A stretch of 64,000 nucleotides of DNA from Malaya genurostris (lineage: Eukaryota > Arthropoda > Insecta > Diptera > Culicidae), in contig NC_080572.1 in the NCBI RefSeq assembly GCF_030247185.1, forward strand, positions 32,038,971 through 32,102,970, written 5' to 3'. Every line of letters begins with the position of its first letter. Positions within the stretch are counted from its first letter, which is position 1. Below, in pieces: positions 58,901 to 64,000 of the stretch. Below the pieces are notes generated by a model. The model was not told the origin of the DNA. It saw only the letters and a list, made by a program, of their open reading frames with translations, and did no database searches. A program made the position numbers and the translations under genes.

Positions 58901-60882
58901 GTTCCGCCCGTGTCCACAGACAGTCTCAAAAGCTTTACGAGTTCATAAATTAGGCTCGAAGGGTAAGATCTAGCTAGCTGCTCTCGGTGTTTGCTAGCTT
59001 TTGTCCTCTCTGTTGGTGCTGATGGTGACGTCAGGACAAAAAGCTACTGGGCGCAATAGAAGCGTGTATTGTCTCGGATGGGAAGCAGCTTAGTATTGTG
59101 AAATTACTTTTGTTGCAGGCTATTACTTTTGGACTTGTCTTTTATCTTCATTTAGGATGGCCCGAACCACAAGGAGCTGTTGATTTTGAAAATTAAAATC
59201 TACTAGACCGTGTGTACTTCCAATGAGACCCAATTCATACTGGAATAACTGAGTTGATTTGATTTTGCACTTTGGGTAACGAAATAAATCTGTGAAATGG
59301 TTATTATTACTCGGTTCTGAAAATAATTCCAGCGGCAAGAAATTCAAATTCTCTCAAGTCCATATAGAAAATTAAATTTTGAAATGCAGCGAAAGAATCT
59401 CTCCGAATGTTTCCCTTAGGGTCGGTAACACCGCAGCAGGGAATAGTTGGAAAACTTTTTCATCTTCGTCAGACAAACACACCTTCATACAAACACTCGT
59501 TCATTGTGCTGGAACGTGTGTACCTTAGTTTTCGTAGCAACAATTCATTTCACCTGTGTTACAGCGGTTAACCCCGTTTGATGGAAGGTTCGTGTTAAAG
59601 TTTTCAAAGAAAAGGGGTATTTGGAAATTTCTCTCCCAAACCCTTTCGTTACAGCTAGCGTGGAATGCATAATTCATTATTTTATTCTCTCATTGTAAAG
59701 AAAAAAAAAACCAACTGCGGGATGGGAGTGCTGCAAGTCTCAAAAGTATTGAATCAAATAACTTTTACATTTCCACTTCGGTTAGCGTAAGGATCTCTAC
59801 TCATTGATTATTCAGACTTGGAATTCGCAAGCCTTTATTTCAATATCAGAACAATCGGAGAGCTTCATTGATTTGCTGAAGCGGCTAGTATTTTCGGTAT
59901 GGATCTGTTCATTAGGCTTTAATTTAAATTTACGAATAGTCTTCAAAGGTTCATGTAGTTCTGATACAACACACTTCGCATTTAACTATTTGAGCACGTG
60001 AGAAACTTATAATTTGAATACTTGGTTTTAAAATAAGTTCTATGTTATTTCACCAGCAATCTATACGATAAAATAAGAAGTTTACGGCTGTGTAAAGATT
60101 TGATTACTAATAATCAAGTATCCAATACAAAGAATAACGATCTCGGCCAAAATGGTGAAAACTGAAATTACGAGAGTAGGCAAAATGCAAAAAGTCAAAG
60201 AGCAGTATTATTTCATGTTCGGGATACTGCAAGCAAATTCATAAAAACTCTCCGCGTAAAAAACTTCAAAATTTGCCGCATAAAAAGTACAATACGCTTC
60301 AAATTCAGGTTAAATAAAATGAAATATGCAAAAATGTTAAAAAAAAACGGTTTTATTTCACCTAGTGTTGTGGAGATGGCTTTCTTTTTATAGAAAATAT
60401 AAGGAATTGATGTAATTCCCATTTATTAGTACTCTGAGCACTAACCTCGGTGCTTACGGAACCGGAGACCGAAGACCGATGTAACCGAAATACTTTTGAT
60501 CTTCAACTAAAAAACTCTGCAAATCATAATAATGTTGAGAACAGTTTTTAAGAATTCTAGCGTTTATTGCATCGTACTTTTAATTACTGTACTGGTCAAA
60601 AATGCATCACTTTCTTTCGTGTATAACTTTTTATTTGATGAGTAAAGATTGAAGAAATTTTTTATTTTATTTTATTTACTATTTTAGAGTGTAATGGTTA
60701 CATGTTCAAAATTTCATTTACATATTCAAAAGAGTTTCAAAAATATTAAACTTAAAATGAATGGTTGGTGATCATTTTTTCGAGTACAGTCCTCAGAACA
60801 GTTCGAAGTTCAAGACCCTTCAGCTTGATGTTGGATTCGGACATACACCAAGGTCTCAATTTACGCGCCTTATATATATTCG
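55921..60882. other. Unassigned ~5 kb
   Basis: AT-rich, with short patches of balanced composition near 56930-57030 and 58750-59060. No gene, RNA or repeat pair could be supported. Confidence 0.35.
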
Positions 60883-61304
60883 AGAGTTTGGCAAAACAGT
60901 TCATTCCAAAGAACCGTTCCGAACTTGATAGTTATTCCGACAGAACTAGTTCTTCTGAACCGTTCATTTGTTGTTCAGAAATTTTGAAAGTTTCTTAAAA
61001 AATCATGCGAGAGCACACAATTATATTTCATTGGTACTAAACTCTTTAGCAGTGACATTTTTGCATGTATTCACAATAGTAATCGCTCGTTTTTGTGCAC
61101 TTTTTCATAGGTTTTCTGTTTCTTAAAAACTACGATCGCTTCAAAATTTACAGCTATTAACACTTTTTATTACAGAATTCTATCTCTTTTGTTTCTTTTG
61201 AAAAGATTAGAGAACTATCGTACTCTAACAAAGAACTGTTGTTCACTCATTTGTCCAGATGAACTAGTTATTTTGAGCCGTTCGCGAGCTGATTGCCCAT
61301 CTCT
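60883..61304. mobile_element. Probable hAT-type MITE
   Basis: AGAGTTTGGCAAAACAG at the left and the complement of the right end, AGAGATGGGCAATCAG, are imperfect inverted repeats of the AGAGATGGGCAA style common in hAT elements. Inner parts (GAACTAGTTCTTCTGAACCG and GAACTAGTTATTTTGAGCCG) are related too. TTATATAT occurs outside both ends but not flush with the left one. Confidence 0.5.
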
Positions 61305-61314
61305 ATTATATATG

Positions 61315-61410
61315 TATGTTTGTATGCATATATGCACGTACAATATGTAAATATGTACACATACATGCACATATACGTGCATACATGAATACACATATTC
61401 ATATATAAAG
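61315..61410. repeat. Alternating purine-pyrimidine low-complexity tract
   Basis: Runs of TATG, CATA, ACAT and GTAC words. Confidence 0.75.
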
Positions 61411-61610
61411 CGCGTAAATTGAGACATTGGGGTAATTCATTTGCCTGCTATGAGATCAAGAAACCAAATGGAACTCTCTGAATTCGTTGAACCCAATGCA
61501 GTTAGCTCTATTTTGATATCCTTTGAACACTATTTTCAGTTCTTCCGAAAATTCGTCTCGAAATTTGTTTGTTGAATAATAAAATAATAAGAACTACAAA
61601 ATTGAAAATT

Positions 61611-63251
61611 AGCAAAAATAGCAAAAATAGCAAAAATAGCAAAAATAGCAAAAATAGCAAAAATAGCAAAAATAGCAAAAATAGCAAAAATAGCAAAAAT
61701 AGCAAAAATAGCAAAAATAGCAAAAATAGCAAAAATAGCAAAAATAGCAAAAATAGCAAAAATAGCAAAAATAGCAAAAATAGCAAAAATAGCAAAAATA
61801 GCAAAAATAGCAAAAATAGCAAAAATAGCAAAAATAGCAAAAATAGCAAAAATAGCAAAAATAGCAAAAATAGCAAAAATAGCAAAAATAGCAAAAATAG
61901 CAAAAATAGCAAAAATAGCAAAAATAGCAAAAATAGCAAAAATAGCAAAAATAGCAAAAATAGCAAAAATAGCAAAAATAGCAAAAATAGCAAAAATAGC
62001 AAAAATAGCAAAAATAGCAAAAATAGCAAAAATAGCAAAAATAGCAAAAATAGCAAAAATAGCAAAAATAGCAAAAATAGCAAAAATAGCAAAAATAGCA
62101 AAAATAGCAAAAATAGCAAAAATAGCAAAAATAGCAAAAATAGCAAAAATAGCAAAAATAGCAAAAATAGCAAAAATAGCAAAAATAGCAAAAATAGCAA
62201 AAATAGCAAAAATAGCAAAAATAGCAAAAATAGCAAAAATAGCAAAAATAGCAAAAATAGCAAAAATAGCAAAAATAGCAAAAATAGCAAAAATAGCAAA
62301 AATAGCAAAAATAGCAAAAATAGCAAAAATAGCAAAAATAGCAAAAATAGCAAAAATAGCAAAAATAGCAAAAATAGCAAAAATAGCAAAAATAGCAAAA
62401 ATAGCAAAAATAGCAAAAATAGCAAAAATAGCAAAAATAGCAAAAATAGCAAAAATAGCAAAAATAGCAAAAATAGCAAAAATAGCAAAAATAGCAAAAA
62501 TAGCAAAAATAGCAAAAATAGCAAAAATAGCAAAAATAGCAAAAATAGCAAAAATAGCAAAAATAGCAAAAATAGCAAAAATAGCAAAAATAGCAAAAAT
62601 AGCAAAAATAGCAAAAATAGCAAAAATAGCAAAAATAGCAAAAATAGCAAAAATAGCAAAAATAGCAAAAATAGCAAAAATAGCAAAAATAGCAAAAATA
62701 GCAAAAATAGCAAAAATAGCAAAAATAGCAAAAATAGCAAAAATAGCAAAAATAGTAAAAATAGTAAAAATAGTAAAAATAGTAAAAATAGTAAAAATAG
62801 CAAAAATAGCAAAAATAGCAAAAATAGCAAAAATAGCAAAAATAGCAAAAATAGCAAAAATAGCAAAAATAGCAAAAATAGCAAAAATAGCAAAAATAGC
62901 AAAAATAGCAAAAATAGAAAAAATAGAAAAAATAGCAAAAATAGCAAAAATAGCAAAAATAGCAAAAATAGCAAAAATAGCAAAAATAGCAAAAATAGCA
63001 AAAATAGCAAAAATAGCAAAAATAGCAAAAATAGCAAAAATAGCAAAAATAGCAAAAATAGCAAAAATAGCAAAAATAGCAAAAATAGCAAAAATAGCAA
63101 AAATAGCAAAAATAGCAAAAATAGCAAAAATAGCAAAAATAGCAAAAATAGCAAAAATAGCAAAAATAGCAAAAATAGCAAAAATAGCAAAAATAGCAAA
63201 AATAGCAAAAATAGCAAAAATAATACAAATAATACAAATAATACAAATAGC
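61611..63251. repeat. 9-bp satellite (GCAAAAATA)n, about 179 units
   Basis: The unit repeats in perfect 9-base phase over ~1.61 kb with no insertion or deletion visible. Variants are clustered: GTAAAAATA-type units at 62756-62800 (five in a row), GAAAAAATA-type at 62918 and 62927, and three AATACAAAT units at the right edge. The unit is a multiple of three and has a TAG in one frame only, so five of six frames are open; the KNS, YFC and LFL frames of ~560-600 codons are artefacts. Confidence 0.97.
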
Positions 63252-63888
63252 CAGTGTTGGTGATTGCCGAAAATTTGACAGAAGCTGCTATATTGCTCTC
63301 TATATTGTATTCAACATTTTCTACATTTCTTCGCTCCACTTTATACTCTGAGTATTTCACGGCCTTTGAAAAAAAAATTACAGTCTGATAATGATCGTTG
63401 CTGTGTGGCATTTCCCAAGAGAGGATCGTAAGTTGACAATTATCGCAGAAAATCGAATCGATGGTTCAACTTGATGTTTCTCATACTAGGTTGTAATATT
63501 TCAAAACCCTTGTGTGGAGCATTCACATACATCTTCATAGACACTACTTATACAAAGTTATATGCACATAGTTAGAATAAGCGGCAATAGTAAAATGATT
63601 CTATCGCAATTATCCACTGCCCATACAGAATCGGATCGCGAAACGAGAATAAGCGACCGTTTGTTGCTTCAGAGAGGATCCCCACAGCAGCGTGCTAACC
63701 TTTGATTCTCAGAAATGTCATCGAAAAAAATTCGCTCTCGCACTGGTGTCTGTTCTATGTTAAATGAGCCATACCGGGTGTTTGTTGTTGCGATGATATT
63801 AGTCTCACTTTGATGGCACTGATACAATCGTGTAAAGAGTGAAGAGTGAGCATTCTTTGATACGATTAAAGCCATCCTTGCAAATAGC
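63244..63888 (-). mobile_element. 629-bp non-autonomous hAT element with 8-bp TSD
   Basis: CAAATAGC at 63244-63251 and 63881-63888 flanks an element from CAGTGTTGG (63252) to CCATCCTTG (63880). Most of it is the complement of 32618-33137, and its outer 28 bases equal 35323-35350. It is non-coding. Its target was the edge of the 9-bp satellite or a related AATAGC-rich sequence. Confidence 0.92.
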
Positions 63889-64000
63889 AACAACAACAAT
63901 AGCATCCTTCAGATGAACTACCACCAATTTTTCTGCGATTGTGTTAACCATCACGCTATTACCGATCCACGTTTCGTTGAAATAACTGCAAATGTCATCA
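63889..64000. other. Unassigned window edge
   Basis: No signal recognised in the last 112 bases. Confidence 0.3.

Noticed and set aside
61611..63251. CRISPR-like array
   Set aside because: The unit is 9 bp with no unique spacers, in a eukaryotic genome.
61508..63411. Open frames of 560-600 codons (SKN, LFL and YFC repeats)
   Set aside because: They are translations of a 9-bp satellite whose unit is a multiple of three; not genes.

Overview
The window looks like a repeat-dominated intergenic or intronic stretch of a mosquito genome, most likely a culicine with a large genome; the genus is inference. Supporting signs are high A+T, long (TA)n, (AAT)n and (ATATT)n arrays, a tRNA-derived SINE, Tc1/mariner (including ITmD37E-like), hAT and PIF/Harbinger-like DNA elements, and I, Jockey/Juan-like, RTE, CR1/L2-like and LOA-like non-LTR retrotransposons. 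I found no convincing host protein-coding exon, no rRNA, no CRISPR array and nothing prokaryotic.

Layout. 0-13 kb: several MITE families inserted into one another; the copy of repeat family P at 0.74-2.19 kb carries a SINE and a small MITE, each with a clean target-site duplication (TSD). 13.2-15.0 kb: a 1.8 kb terminal-inverted-repeat (TIR) element whose core is a palindrome of 117-bp tandem units, with a second MITE nested inside it. 16-18 kb: relatively GC-rich sequence with exon-like and degenerate coding signals. 19-26 kb: broken mariner, RTE and non-LTR ORF1 copies, a motif array with a period near 131 bp, and an inverted repeat.

26.2-32.3 kb holds the best gene content: a full-length I-clade non-LTR retrotransposon with a 12-bp TSD, 5' UTR, zinc-knuckle ORF1, a 1226-codon ORF2 (endonuclease, reverse transcriptase, RNase H) and a poly(A) tail. 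Both ORFs are intact and overlap by 8 bases, so the copy may be recent or still competent.

32.6-37.0 kb is a nest: a CR1/L2-like element is split by a hAT element (TSD ATGGTAAC), and that interval contains an ITmD37E-like mariner and a 5'-truncated LOA-like fragment. A 629-bp relative of this hAT, with TSD CAAATAGC, lies at 63.25-63.88 kb. It sits at the edge of a 1.6 kb satellite of an exact 9-bp unit (61.6-63.25 kb). The rest (37-61 kb) holds further MITEs, low-complexity repeats, retrotransposon scraps and unassigned AT-rich DNA.

Only the two ORFs of the I-clade element plausibly work together: ORF1 would bind the RNA, and ORF2 would nick the target and reverse-transcribe it. The other elements appear non-autonomous or dead. 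All family calls come from reading motifs by eye; no database search was made.
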